From the NCBI GenBank assembly GCA_009869945.1, contig WIXG01000353.1:1-64000 (forward strand): a DNA stretch of 64,000 nt, given 5' to 3'. A program made the position numbers and the translations under genes. The notes below the pieces were generated by a model. That model worked only from the letters and a program-made list of their open reading frames with translations, searched no databases and had not been told where the DNA came from. This document shows, piece by piece, positions 26,430-39,156 of this stretch (positions are counted from its first letter, which is position 1; each line of letters opens with the position of its first letter). The stretch is from Mesaphorura yosii (taxonomy: Eukaryota > Arthropoda > Collembola > Poduromorpha > Tullbergiidae).

Positions 26430-27492
26430 GGTTTTTGGATTGGAGCCTTTGGTTGTTGAAGTGGGAGAAGTTTTCTTCTTGCCAGTCGAAGCTGTCCCAC
26501 TTTTCCCACTCGTTGGACTGCAATTACTCTCAGGCCTTTCTGTTGCTATGCGTGGTGCTCGTGTCATTGCAGTTGACGGGGAAGCCCATCAGTTGCACAA
26601 TCGATAAATTCGATGATGCAAATTTGGACATCCTGAACACTTTCCTGGATGCAGTCTATTTACACGATCCTACATGCGATTCCTTCGATGGGGTCCGATG
26701 TGCATCCTGGAGTTGAACCGCTCTGTCCCACATCCAACCACAAGTTCCAGCACCGGCACGACGACACAATCAAGTACCACACTTGCCATCAGTGGGTTGT
26801 TTTGTTACTGTTGTTCCAGGCAATTCTGTTTTACGCACCGAAATTCTTGTGGTCAATTCGGGAAAACTACCAGCTCAAAACGCTTGTCATGGACTTGCAT
26901 TAGGGCATTCCCGAAAAGGACGATGAAAGGAAGGCAGTGCTCGCGTACTTCATGCGAACCCCACGACAGAACGGCAAATACTTTTACTACTTTGTCGTCT
27001 GTGATATTCTCTCCTTTCTCAACGTCGTGGCAAATCTATTTCACGGATCTTTTCCTCGGTTACGAGTTCACGATGTACGGCACACGTGTGCTGGACTTTA
27101 TAGACAAAAAGCCAGAAGACAGAATCGACTCAATGAACGCGGTGTTCCCCAAAGTCACCAAGTACACGTTCAACATTGTTCGAGCAACGGGCAATATCGT
27201 GAATCACGACGGGCTCTGCGTTTCATTGATTGTGAACATTTCTAATGAGAAGATTTATGCATTCTTGTGGTTATGGTTCATCACTCTGGCCGCGATCACG
27301 GGGCTTTGGGTCATTTTCAGGTTGGGAACACTTTTCTCGAAACCTATGCGAACTCTCTGTCTGAAGCGGACATCTCACACTTCAAGCAAACGGTACTTGA
27401 CCAAGATCACCAACAGACTGCAAGTGAGTGACTGGTTCATTCTCTACCAGCTGAGCCAGAACATGGAGTACCACACTTTATCGAATATTTGA
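26430..27492 (+). pseudogene. Innexin (gap-junction protein) broken copy
   Basis: Innexin landmarks occur in order across three frames. TM1 with SLQLTGKPISC is followed by DILNTF, then WMQSIYTI with VHPGVEP (first extracellular loop), KYHTCHQWVVLLLLFQAILF (TM2), QIYFTDLFLGYEFTMYG, VFPKVTKYTF, DGLCV, IVNISNEKIYAFLWLWF (TM4) and VSDWFILYQL. Breaks: a frame change near 26645, an in-frame TAG at about 26901 and a second frame change near 27035. The N-terminus before TM1 is unrecognisable. No intron is seen across about 1 kb, so a retrocopy is possible. An AATAAA lies at 27582. Intact innexins are about 360-400 aa, four-TM channel subunits. Confidence 0.8.
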
Positions 27493-27874
27493 GTAAAACT
27501 ATGTGAAGTTGAGGTTTGAATGAATTGGGACCCAGAATGCGTTTCAGTGGTATATTTTCTTGTCTGTATTTGCAATTACTCAATAAATTATTGACATCTT
27601 AATTACCTTCGTAGAAAATAAAGCAAATTAAATTAAACGAAAAATTCTTTGCATTTCTTTCGAGCTTATAAAACTTGAGTGTCTGACTGGATGAATAAAT
27701 TATTTCGCCGGCTGATTTTCAAATCTTTTGCGTTGTTCAACGAAGAAGTCTCAAGACGATCTGTCCTCGAATTTCTCCTCAAACCAATTAAGATTGGAAT
27801 TAATGGTTTTGAATTAGTTTAATCAGTGCAACATTACAAATATGAACGATTTACATTCTAAATCATCTTCAGAA
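27493..27874. other. Intergenic; 3' flank of zinc-finger gene A
   Basis: Holds an AATAAA for the innexin copy at 27582 and the left boundary of the tandem duplication: a 30-bp stretch (27696-27725) that recurs exactly at 30010-30039. Confidence 0.6.
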
Positions 27875-29919
27875 CTAAGAAGAGTTGTGGTCAGACGCCT
27901 GCTCCAGGCCCATCTCTCTAGCGTACCTCCTCTGGAAGTACTTCTGCATTTCTAAGCGCTTTCGAATCCGCTTCCTCTCTCTGCTCACCGGGTCGGGGTC
28001 ATGTACCTTGTACTTGTGGTTGTTCAAATTAGCACTGGTGAAAAACATTTTTCCACAAATGGGGCATTCGTAGTTCTTGGTTCCAGAGTGTACGCGTTCT
28101 TCATGGCTCTTACGAGCGTATTGTTTTAAGAACTCTTGCCCACAAACTCTGCACGGGTAACGTTTTGCGACTTCCGGATCAGTATGAGACCTCAGATGCT
28201 GAAAATAAACACATGGGAAGACCAAAATCAAGAACATGGAGACAAGTACGAAACTTTCAGTCCATAAATGATTTAAGTCGTGACTCACCTGGCAAAGATC
28301 ATGAGCATTCTTACAAGTTCGGGCGCAGACGTGACAAACGAGTGGATCGCCCACAGGATGATTTCTTTGCAGATGAGCCGTCAGCGCACAACGAAATGGG
28401 AAACTTCGTCCGCAGGTCTCGCAAATGAACGGCCGAGTATGTTGAGCCACGTGGCTCTTTAAGCTTGCTTCGCTTCTGAATGTTTTCTCGCATCCAGTGT
28501 GCGTACACTTGAACGAACGCTCGTGGGAACGAACATGGCGTTCCAAGTCCAAAGAATTTGTGAGCTCCAGCTTGCAGATTGAGCAGACGAAGGGATTGGT
28601 TGAGGATTTGTGAATTTTCTCGTGCTCGGTCAGTCCTTGTTGGGTTTCGAAACCTTGCCGGCATAGTGGGCAGTAGAATGGAAGCAGGCGCTCCCGTCCT
28701 CCGTGCTCTTGCTTGATATGCCATTCCAAGATATGCTCCCTTTTGTACTGTCCACTGCAGGCAGGGCAGCGGTAAACGTGATTAGGATGTTCTCGCTCCA
28801 CGTGCAAACTGTACGCCGTTTTGTTGGGACAAGCAACTGAACAGACCGGACATGTTTTCGGCTCTGAGACAAAAAGATTTGCATCGTATCAGAATGAATT
28901 GTTTAGATCAGCAAGATGCTTGAACTTTATCATTAGAGTTCTAATAATGGCCTACCTTTTAATGTTCGCTTATCAGCGCGCTGTCCCAACACAAATTCGG
29001 GATCCAGCGGTTTCTTCCTCGGCCTTCCAACCTTATTTTTTGGCGGTGACTTTTGTTGGTCTTCCGACTTGGCATGAGCGGGCTGTAGCAATTTGCGCCT
29101 TTTATTTTTGGTTTGACCAAAAACTGGCCCTTTCCTCCGTCGACCACATTTTCCTTTTTGCACGGTCCCTGGCACCAATGGTTCTCCACCATCGAATTCC
29201 TCTGGTTGATTTGATGTTATGGTGCATATGTCTTCTATTTCTGGACACCAATCCAGCTCTTGCTTGATTTGAACGGTGAAGGATGTCGACTGATTCAGAC
29301 CGTCTTCTTCGTTTAACTTCGTGGCAATAAAATTCTTAAGATTGGGTTCTGTTCCTAGATCAGGAGAGATTTGGTTCCTCCGATTCCCAGAACTGCTGAC
29401 TCTTTTCGATTCTGATTCAATTTAGACAAATTAGGAATGTCGAATGCCTTCATTAGACAAAACGCAAACGGCCTACGACCATGAGCCTCTTTTACCTTTG
29501 GCAATCAGCTTGGCTACTTCGGAGTGAAGCTTAATCTTGCCTTCCACAGATACCCTTAAGTTTCGTAAACGTTGTTCAAGGGTCATCAGCTGTGTCATTG
29601 TGAAATTAATGTCCCACAAGAGACTGGAACACTGAAGGCAGTAAGGTCCATTCGCCATTACACGACGGGCAGCACTTCCAGATAAGGACAGCAGCTTGCA
29701 AAGCGATTGTCCACAGTTGGATCTCCACGTTGACCAATTAAGGGTCCATTGTATATTGCTGTTGCAGTTGCTGGGTTTGTGGTAATTGTAAAGGGAGCTG
29801 GCACCACACAAAATGCAAGGATTTGGATTTCCGACATCGGCTGGAGTACCCTCTGCCTGGCGTTGACCAGCTTCAAATTTCAAAGTTTTGCGATCAGGAT
29901 CTTGTGATAAGGCTTCCAT
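27875..29919 (-). CDS. ZAD-like/C2H2 zinc-finger protein A
   Basis: Four exons (29919-29496, 29411-28956, 28863-28289, 28198-27875; 1,779 nt, 592 aa). The N-terminus has a CILC...YCLQC pair spaced like a zinc-finger-associated domain, used for dimerisation in arthropod nuclear factors. A basic hinge carries an AT-hook-like VGRPRKKP. Nine C2H2 fingers follow, from CPVCSVAC to CPICGKMF; the seventh is split by the last intron. Two linkers are irregular, with few TGEKP. The tail is basic (RERKRIRKRLEMQ). Probably a nuclear DNA-binding regulator; its targets are unknown. Tandem paralogue of protein B next door. The start is the first ATG of the exon. Confidence 0.85.
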
Positions 29920-30181
29920 TATGAACCCAATTCACCGAACTCACATTTTGCTTTGGTTCAGAACCTCTTCCAACGTCACCAAAAAATATGTTTTTGAAAA
30001 GGAGAGGAGTAAATTATTTCGCCGGCTGATTTTCAAATCCCTTGCTTTGTTTACGAAGCGTCGAATTTTTTTTCCCAAGTTCATTGCTAATTAATAAGAG
30101 TAGGTTTAAAGATTTCTTAGTTTTCATTTGGTTTAATCAGTGGAAAACTACAAACATGAGCAACATGCTTTTCAAATCATC

Positions 30182-32279
30182 TTAAGAAGAGTTGTGCTCC
30201 AGTCCCATCTCTCTCTCGCGTTTCCTCCGTGCATACGTCTGCAGTTCCAGCCGATTTCTAATTCGCTTCCTCTCTCTGCTCACGGGATCGGGGTCGTGTA
30301 CTTTGTACTTGTGGTTGTTCAGATTAGCGCTGCTCCGAAATTTTTTCCCACAAATGGGGCACTCGTATGTCTTGGTTCCCGAATGAACGACCTCTTCATG
30401 CTTTTTACGGGCGTATTGTCGTACGAATTCCTGTTCACACACTCTGCACGGGTAACGTTTTGCAACTTTCGGAGCCGCATGAGACTTAATGTGCTGAAAT
30501 AACCAAAATATCAAGTGGGAAGGTCAAGATCAAGAATATGAATTCCACGACGGAGCTTCCAGGCCCATGCTGTAACTGAACTAACTACTCTCAACTCACC
30601 TGCAATAGATCATGTGCACTCTTATAAATGCGTGCGCATACGTGACAAACGAGTGGGTCTCCCACCGGGTGATTCCTTTGAACATGAGCCGTTAGCTCAC
30701 AACGAAATGGGAAACTTTGTCCGCATGTCTCGCAGATGAAGGGACGAGTATGTCGGCCCACGTGGCTCCTCCAACTTGCTTCGGTTCTAAACGTTTTCTC
30801 ACAACCTGCGTGCGTGCACTTGAACGGATGGTCGTGTGTCCGGACATGGCGCTCCAAAGCCAAAGAGTTTGTGACCTCCAGCTTGCAGATTGAGCAGATA
30901 AACGGATTGCTGGAGGATTTGTGAATTTCTTCGTGTTGGGTCAGTTCTGGTTGGGTTTCAAAACCGTGCCAGCATATTGAGCAATAAAATGGGAGCAGAC
31001 GTTCTCGCCCTCCGTGCTCGTGCTTGATATGCCACTCCAGGATAAGTTCCCTTTTGTAGTGTCCACTGCAGGCAGGGCATGGGTAAACATGGCTAGGATG
31101 CTCTCGCTCCACGTGCAAACTATACGTCTTTTTGTTGGGACAAGCAATTGAACAGATCGGGCATATCTTCGGCTCTGAAGAGGATCAAAAGGATATGCAA
31201 TGCAATGGAATGAATTCAGTTAAATGTGAATCAATCCTTCCGCACATACCTTTCAAGGTTCGCCGTCCATCAAGGCGCGGTCCCGATAGAGATTCGGGTT
31301 CCAGACGAGGTTTCTTCCTCGGCCTTCCAACCCTATTTTTTGGCGGTGACTTTTGTTGATCTTCAGGCTGGGCGTTGGCACGGCTTGGTTGTAGCAACTT
31401 GCGCTTTTTCTTTTGACCGAAAAGTCCTTTCTTCCGTCGCTGGCGTTTTAGTTTTGACACGTGCACTGACACTGACGGTTCTCCAACTCCGAATTCCTCA
31501 TCGTGATCTGATTTTACGGTGGGTATGTCTTCTAGTTCTGGACACCAATCAGGCTCTTGCTTGATTTCATAAGTGACGGACGTCGAAGGCTGATTCAAAC
31601 CATTTGCGTCTTCTTCACCATCGCCGTCATTGTCACTTTCGTTTAACTTCGTGCCCTTAAAATTCTCAAGATCGGTCTCTGTTCTGAAATCAATTGAGCA
31701 TTCGTTTCGTCCATTCCCAGAACTGACTTTTTTCGATGCTGATAATAATTTAGAAAAGAGGTAAATTAGTAACGCCGAATCGGCCAAAATGCTTTCATTA
31801 GAAAAAGCACCGAAGACCTCCACGCGTCTCACGCTCTTACCTTTGGCAATCAGCTTGGCTACTTCTGACTGCTTTCTTTTACCCAGCCCACCGTGATCTT
31901 GCAGCAGACCGGGATGAAGCTTAATTTTATCTTCCACAGACATCTTCAAGCTCCGCAAGCGCTGTTCAAGAGTCTTCAGTTGTGTCATTGTGAAATGAAT
32001 GTCCCATACTAGACAAGAACACTGGAGGCAGTAGGGTCCATTCGCTATTACACGACGGGCAGCACTTCCAGATAAGGAAAGTAAATTGAACAATGACTGC
32101 CCGGAATCAGATCTCCAAGTTGACCAATGTGGGGTAGTTCTAGCAGTGCTGTTAGTAGGTTTATGGTAATTGTAGAAGGAGCTGGCACCACACAAGATGC
32201 AGCAATCCGTGCCTTGAACTTCTAGTTGCTTCTCTTCATTCAGGAGTAGGTTCTCTTGGTCTTCTGATAAGTTAGCCAT
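30182..32279 (-). CDS. ZAD-like/C2H2 zinc-finger protein B
   Basis: Four exons (32279-31841, 31738-31250, 31174-30600, 30493-30182; 1,815 nt, 604 aa) with the same phases as protein A. Same order: CILCGASSFYNYHKP...YCLQC N-domain, acidic linker (ESDNDGDGEEDAN), AT-hook-like VGRPRKKP, then nine C2H2 fingers ending CPICGKKFRSSANLNNH. Differs from A by a 15-residue insertion (around PGLLQDHGGLGKRKQ) before SEVAKLIAK and by a shorter tail. The frame stays open upstream to 32414, so an N-terminal extension is possible. I chose the ATG at 32279 because it matches A's domain position. Probably a nuclear DNA-binding factor. Confidence 0.85.
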
Positions 32280-32414
32280 TCCTGACGCCGAAGTGCTGGC
32301 ACTGGCTGTAATACTGAATGAGACACGAAGACCCACTTCAAGTCTTGCGTCGATAACCACCAGATAAACAGTAAATATGTGAAGATGAATTTCATACCGC
32401 CAGCTACTTTTCAA

Positions 32415-32957
32415 ATCTTTCTTTCTGACACTTTCTTGGCTGATTTCGGCTTACCCTTCGATCTCGGTCTTGAAACAGCCTTTCCATTCTTAAATGACGG
32501 CAAGCCAGAAGCCACTTCACTTAATATACTCCAACTGCTCCAGCATAGTAATTAAAATCACAGGAGAAAGTTCCAGAGTGCAAGAAAGAGAATTCGCGAA
32601 ACGTCAGCTGCAACTTGTTTACTTTCATTCGCCCATTCACGATCCGCCGTTTAAAATTCAAATCTTTCAATAGGACAAGGCAAGACACTTTTTTAGCATG
32701 TGCAAAAGGAGATTTGACACGTCAACTCAAATGCGAACAATTTATTGACAATTTCCACTGATAATCAATGTTCGAATACTCGGACTAATTTCTACATAAA
32801 AGTAGCGTGCACCAGTTTAGTTGATGACTGACACAATTAATGAAGTAAATAATAATTATTGATTGACGTGCGTAATTTGGTACGTAATTTCCTGGTGTTT
32901 CTTCGATGCTAATGCCCAATCGCTTCATGACGCTTGATTCCAGGCTTCGCCTCCAGA
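32415..32957. other. Intergenic between zinc-finger gene B and the RING gene
   Basis: No supportable coding sequence. It holds the 5' flank of the zinc-finger gene and the probable 3' UTR of the minus-strand RING gene. Confidence 0.4.
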
Positions 32958-33527
32958 TTAGGTGAGCACAAGCCAAACCATGAAGATAAATGCGACCCAC
33001 AGAAACACTTTGCTGAGAAACTCCTGCTCCTCCGCCGCCGCCTGATTCATGCCACCAACTGGAGGCTGACCACCGCCCCAGTTGAACGCAGACGTAAAGA
33101 AACCGAAGGGGAATGCGCCGAAGCTGACATTCATCTGGAAGCCTCCGCCACCAATGGGCGACGAGTCCCATGTGAAGCGACTCTGTGTGTCGGACGCTTC
33201 TTGCCGTGTAGGCGTCGGCCTCGGTGGAACCTTGGACCTCGGGTCGACTTGCGCTCCTCCTCGCCCGTACAATGGAATGACTTTGTCTTTGGAGACGGCT
33301 GCTTTGCAAACGGGGCAGGACTGGCGCGTGGGACGGGTCTCGAGCCACTGATGTAGACAAGGCCAACAGAAGAGGTGGCCACAAAGACTGACCACTGCGT
33401 CTCGCGCTGTGTCCAGGCATATGTTGCATTCAAAATTGCGTTGGTCCTCGTTACTGGCGGTTGATGAGGTCGGAGTTGGGTCGGGATCTGGTGCTGGTGC
33501 TGAAGGCGGTGTTTGTTCCATGTCCAT
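32958..33527 (-). CDS. RNF185: RING-type E3 ubiquitin ligase RNF185/RNF5-like
   Basis: An intronless 189-aa frame. After a Pro/Asp-rich N-terminus comes a complete C3HC4 RING ([20 protein letters not shown] ... CPVCKAAV, about residues 34-74), the IPLYGRG motif diagnostic of RNF5/RNF185, and a C-terminal hydrophobic segment ([14 protein letters not shown]) that anchors the protein with a weaker one before it ([13 protein letters not shown]). Length matches the family (about 180-190 aa). Known role: ER and mitochondrial outer-membrane ligase in ER-associated degradation. A second Met (MEQ) lies two codons in. RNF5 and RNF185 are co-orthologues in vertebrates, so the symbol is approximate. Confidence 0.92.
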   Translation of the reverse strand: MDMEQTPPSAPAPDPDPTPTSSTASNEDQRNFECNICLDTARDAVVSLCGHLFCWPCLHQWLETRPTRQSCPVCKAAVSKDKVIPLYGRGGAQVDPRSKVPPRPTPTRQEASDTQSRFTWDSSPIGGGGFQMNVSFGAFPFGFFTSAFNWGGGQPPVGGMNQAAAEEQEFLSKVFLWVAFIFMVWLVLT

Positions 33528-34199
33528 TCTGAATTTCTAATTAATTTCCAATACAGGCTGGACGAACAGCAAGATGACTTCGAATTAAGTGAGGTGGGCT
33601 AGCAGTCAGCAGGATATTATTAATGTTCTATTTCATTGCTCTTGCCACAGAATCTCTCACATATCGCATCACGACCTCGAACTGCAATTAACTTAGCTGT
33701 AAAGAAAAATTGTAATTAATTATGCACCAAACATTACTTGGAAGATACGACTAAAACGACTACAAGCACTCACAGCGACATTGACTTTTCACTATTTGAT
33801 TGTAACCTAAAATCATGTACAATTAATTTGGGGTTCGGCTTACCTTTAATGATTGTATGATTGATATGAGGTGAATCACTACAAATAAATGAACAAATTA
33901 AAACTAAATTAGGTCGGTCGGGCCTTGGCAGAATTTATTGCAAGTCAGTTTCTTCTTCAATTCTTCCGCCGCGGTTTGAGATTCGAATATTTCGCTATTG
34001 CATGCCTAGCTTCATTATCAGGTTGATTTTTCTTATTTCTGATTCGATTCGTCAGTAATTACTAGATTCAAAGATCAAAGAGATGCACCGCTAATTTATC
34101 CTAAATTCAAAATGTTCTGAGGAGGATTTTTCGTCTGTACCTGCCACGCCACTTTCCCCGTTTCCAAGCGAGCTGGGTCTTTCGCTTTCCCGGAACACT
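33528..34199. other. Intergenic; nothing recognised
   Basis: AT-rich sequence upstream of the RING gene, with no coding signal that I can support. Confidence 0.4.
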
Positions 34200-34372
34200 T
34201 TGGCGGTTTCCGCCGTCCCGTCGTGCGTTCTCACCCCGTTCTTCTTACCATGCGTCTCATTTCCATGTTGCCTGAGACTATTCGACGTGGCCCAGTCTTT
34301 CCGCAGAACCTGCACTGGAAAGGTTTGACCCCCGAATGAATCTGCTCGTGCCGATCTCCTTGAACTGAAACA
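34200..34372 (-). pseudogene. C2H2 zinc-finger exon remnant
   Basis: On the minus strand, HEQIHSGVKPFQCRFCGK runs into a one-base frame change and continues as DWATSNSLRQH...THGKK. Across the break the spacing is an exact C-x2-C-x12-H-x4-H finger preceded by a normal inter-finger linker. A GT donor (CATG-GTAAG) follows and an acceptor-like TTTCAG precedes it near 34350. No other fingers of the parent gene lie nearby, so this is an isolated, probably dead exon. Confidence 0.5.
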
Positions 34373-37300
34373 TTTGGAATTTGCAACGCTTTTCCTCAGA
34401 CTTCGCATGCATAAGGCTGTGCTTTTTATGTGTTGTAATTTAGTACATCAAAGGTCGGCCGTTAATTTAAGCCTTGATAGCCAAAACATGAAACTGGCAA
34501 ACCCGCTTGAGAGTCTTACGTATTTCGTACGACGCGCACGTCGCGGATGTACCACTGGAGATTTCTTTTCTCTGTGTGCACAGTGACTTCCGAAAGTTCC
34601 CTTCGAGTGACAAATCAAAGCCACTCGATAAAGGTCACATACATATAGCCGAATGTGGTCATTCGAATTTCATGGGACGAGCGAACACTTCTTCCGTAGA
34701 GAAAGCCTTCTTCCACCATGAAGACTGGAAAAAGGTCTGTTTAACATCACTCTCGACTATGACTTGTTACAATTGGTATCGATAACTGGCAATCAGGCAC
34801 TTGTTACTTGAACTCTTTACAATTGACAGTCTTCCAGCTTTGTATTTTAATAATTTACATTGAAGAATTCTTAGTTCATGCAATTCGTTAAAACCAATGC
34901 CAAACGACGCGCATCACGGCCAGCATCTCAACGTCGAAACTCCTGCGAAAATCGGTCCACACATTTTCGAGATAAGGATTTTTTAAACTGATTTTTCAGC
35001 AGGAGCGCTGGCTAGCTCGGCTATAGCCAAATTGATTTGCTATTGATAAGTCCTTATTAGTTCCTAATTAGCAGTTTATAGTATGGAGCCATGTTGTAAT
35101 GGATCCTACGTTCCTTGGAGTACAATTTTCAAGACGGAATTCCTTATCAATACCATTGATCTAGCTCTAATTAATGTACGGACTATGTGCAATTAGCCGA
35201 AACTTTAATCTCAATTAGCAACTGATAAGCAAAATAAAACAAAACGAAAATAGTCGATTCTGCCACTTTGTGTTCAAATTCTTTTGCTCATCATCATAAT
35301 GTGCTATTCATCAATTCATCGTTTTTGGCTCAGCATTAGCTGTTGGGCGTCTTGGGGTGAAGTGGAACCAAATTGGCAACTGATCATGACGCTCTTGCGT
35401 TGCATCGTTTCGTGGCTAGTCCCGCTTTTGTCATGCCACGGCTAGGTTCCAATTTCCTATAAATTCTACATTCTACGAGAAATGCATGGCTACGCACGGA
35501 AATCTTCTCACTCTCAACGATAATGAAAATGAAAATACTGTCCATTGTTGTCCCAAGCGAGCCATTGCATCCTGCTCCACTCCAAAGTCAATTCTGATGA
35601 TGTCAATTAGTCATCGATGCCTCGTCGCGTCGCACTCCAAACAAGATTTGCAAGTTCTCGTTCTCGTTTATGTTTGCAAATCTCATTTACGTCCATACGC
35701 GTACGCGTACATATCAAAACAGCATAGCAGGCAGCAGGACTTTAATTCAATCAGAATTCGCATTTCGCAAACAGAAAGTCCCATAACCATGTACGTAAAT
35801 GGCATATCCATATCCATGTCCCACGAATCGCGAAGAATGCACACTACACAACAGGCGCAGGCAGCCTGCCACTGCCACTCCATTGCCGAGTTGTTTTTGC
35901 CATTACCATTGCTTTGCTATGTTGTTTGCTGGCAATTATTTATAATGATAAGCTTAATGTAAAATGTAATCTCTTCATGTTTTGCTCCATGTCTCTGGTT
36001 TCTGGTAGATTCGTAGCAGCCTAATGCCTGAGCGTAGGTGTGAACCTCTATAAGAACTGGCGGACCAATCAGCAACCTCCAAAATGACGGAATTTCTGGT
36101 TCATACGTAAGTAAACCACAGCCACAGTCGTAGTCAGTGCACAGCACATAAGAACGACAAGACACTAGTTAGTTTCAAGTTTATATTTACTTTGGGTCCG
36201 TAGTTCGTACAATGTATGATGGGTACATGTTTCAAGCCAGCAGCAGCGGAATGGATCTGTGGATCTTAAATGCACGTGGACGTGTTCTCAGCGGCCAGCC
36301 AGAATGAAACACGGTCAGTAGGGTTACGATCGTCGGACGAGCAACATGCACGCGAGCTCGCTCCCCAAAGTACCTTAAAATCGTCTTCCGTGTCAAATTA
36401 CTGATAAGCCAAGTGAATATTGAGTGCCTTTTGTTGTAGCAGTGTACAGGCTACCTTCTCAGGGACACCAGAACGGAAAATTGTATACTAAAGTTTGGTT
36501 ACGTAGACAGACTTGGAGCGTATATACAAAGTACAAAGTGAGACGAGCTGATCCGACGCCAAAGTAACCAGCGACAGCGATCAACGAATTCTAAGCCAGG
36601 TATCAATTGGCAGGCTTTGAGATTCGATGGGACTGGAAGTTTACAGGTGAGATTCACGATTCGTTTGTTTATCATGAATTTTGGCGTTACGTCCAACAAC
36701 TCGTCAAATTTTCCGATCCAGCCTATCAGATTTGCTAGCCATTTTTATCAGTTTTGAGCGTTAGCTTAAGTTTAAGCATGGGATTTCAGTCCGCCACGGC
36801 GCGGCTTTGCGTCTTAGAAAGGGCCTTCTCGGCCAGTTTAATGATTAGATAACCGGCTGGTATGATAAGAAAAGCGGACGTGAGGATGGAAAGGAAGTTA
36901 GGATGCGTTTGCGTAGTCAAAAGTGAATATTGTCGCAAGGCAAAGCAAAGAACAGCAACAGGAAGACAGCCTCCTCAGTCCAGACTAAGCTCACGTCCAA
37001 GACGAGCATTTTCATCCACGCGCACGCGAATCTCATTTCTTAAGCTCATCGTCTGTCGCCTGTCAATTTGTCAACAGACATTGAAAAATTTGCACTCTCA
37101 TCTCATCGATTCCTAATTCCTACTCCATCCGTCAAGCCACGCTGAAGCGACGCCGTGTTTCATTAGACGACAAATTGCTTGCGCCTGAGATATGCGAGAA
37201 ATTTAAAGTTTGATACTGCACACGCCTGATCAGTCGCTCGAACAATAGCACGAGTGCAAAAAAATATGATTAGAAAACAATGCAGTGCAATTATTAATCG

Positions 37301-39156
37301 CGAGAATGCGAAATAGCGAAATGGCATCCGCGAGCCAAGGCTAAACTTGTCACGATTCTGGCTACGACAAGCTATAAATGCAATAAATCTGTCGTGTATG
37401 CTGTGCTGCCACGATTTTTGCAAATTAGACTCGGGCTCGAAAAGTGCAATCGGCAAAATGTGACTCGAGTTCTGAATGCGAATTCTGCAAAATTCCAGCA
37501 CCGCACCAGCAGCTCGTCTCGTGTCAGTTGCTCGCATTGGATTTCCTGTTGAAACGTTCTGGCTCTGGGCTGGGCTTGGTTATGACTCCAGGGCACACGA
37601 ATTCGCGAGCTCGCGACGCTATTCGTGCTAATTATCATAATTCACGGCTCAGTGCAAATTAGTTGACGTTGTCGTTCACTTATGCTTATGTTCTGTTTTT
37701 GATTTTACATTTGTCGTTACGCCCACGCCACCGCCACGCACTTGTTATGAGTGAATTATGAGTCGAGGTTCGATTTTTATGGTAATTTACGAGGTTCAGA
37801 CGCGGACGCGAGTGCGGGGCGCGGGCACTTAATTACAGTTAATTACGGGCTCGAGGTTCGTGGAAGACCTTCAATGTACATAGTATTTAGCAAATTCTTG
37901 TAGAAAAGAGACAAAAGTAAAATATGTGACGCGAATGTGAGTTGTGTATTTGGCTTCAGCCTGCGTTTATTCACGAAGTCTTTTAAAAAATGAAATCTGG
38001 ACCATGAAACACGGAGTTTGAAGGAATGGATGGGCCATTTAACTCAATTAACTGTGAATCTTTCTTAAGTGGTTTGGCCCGCTTGGCTGCAGTCTTGATT
38101 TTTGGCTTTTTGGATTAGTCTTGGAATTTGCCAATTTGCCAGCCGTATTGTTTGTGAATATTTGGCAGAGCTGTCCTGCCTGCCATTGCCATTTTCCTTG
38201 TGCAGCTCGTATCTTGACTGATTTATTGCCCTGTTCACCGAGATAAGCGACCATTGGCCATGCAAACTTGGTTTTGGTTTAATTTAATGCCATGCTGAGG
38301 CTTGTACGTTCTTTTACCTCGTTCTCAAGCTCACTCACGCGAGACGACGCGAAATGGCGAAATTAATGCAAATCGCACCCCAGCTCGTTTAATTTGTGTT
38401 TATTGTGTATAAATTAGCGATTAATTACATTTACTTTCGCTCGTCTGCGCAGGGCAGCACGCAGCACAACATTTTGACAAATTGCGTCAAAGAACAACGT
38501 GTCAAGGAGGAAATTGAAATTTGTTCCAAGAACTTTGGCGTGGACACACGCAAAACACGCCCGCGACCACAAACGTGCGTATTTGAGTATTTGCGATATT
38601 CGCAAGTGTCGTAGGGAATTCCCCACGAGAGTAGATTCAAAGCTAGCCAGACCCACTTGTTTTTAATCCGGGAGAGCCCGAGAGAGTTGAGAGCTGTCAC
38701 GCCGCGCACAAGCACGCAGTCGAACCCGGCAACCTTTCAACTCAGACGAGACCCAGACGACACACCGGACGTGGCTTTCGTTCGTGACTGCCTGTCACTG
38801 ATAACAACAAGGCAAAACTGGGTCCAAAGTCCTACTGGTTTTATGGCTACATGAATAACCACTTGAAAGCCACGTCGACACCGACAACGAAAATGTTGCA
38901 ATCCAGCCACGTTAAGTTAATTGCGTCGTGCGAACGTGCGCGGCACTAAACTCGACTCAGACTCAGCTCGAGTGGGAGCTGGAAATTATGCAATTCATAT
39001 CCACTTGTCATAAACACTCATGAATTTAGTGCTAAAATCGGCAATCGCATTATTGGCATTATTTTTCGGAGCGCCGTGCTGTGTGTCAATTGCCTTTGCT
39101 TTTGCTTGCGAATGTGCGAATGATTTCACCACCTCCGATTCTTACATATTTTCAGG
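34373..39156. other. Gene-poor interval upstream of the bZIP gene
   Basis: About 4.8 kb with short shadow frames only. One copy of GACGCGGACGCG lies at 37799. The right end should contain the promoter and at least one non-coding 5' exon of the bZIP gene, because its ATG sits two bases after a splice acceptor. Confidence 0.4.

Larger units (their letters stand above)
27696..32400. repeat. Head-to-tail tandem duplication of a zinc-finger gene unit
   Basis: Two units of roughly 2.3 kb lie in direct orientation, about 27696-30009 and 30010-32400. Both start with the same 30-bp stretch, continue through related 3' UTR sequence (TTTAATCAGTG, AATCATCTT), and contain four-exon genes with the same splice phases and an equally long third exon (575 nt). 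The 5' flanks of the two genes look unrelated. The right boundary is approximate. Confidence 0.8.
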
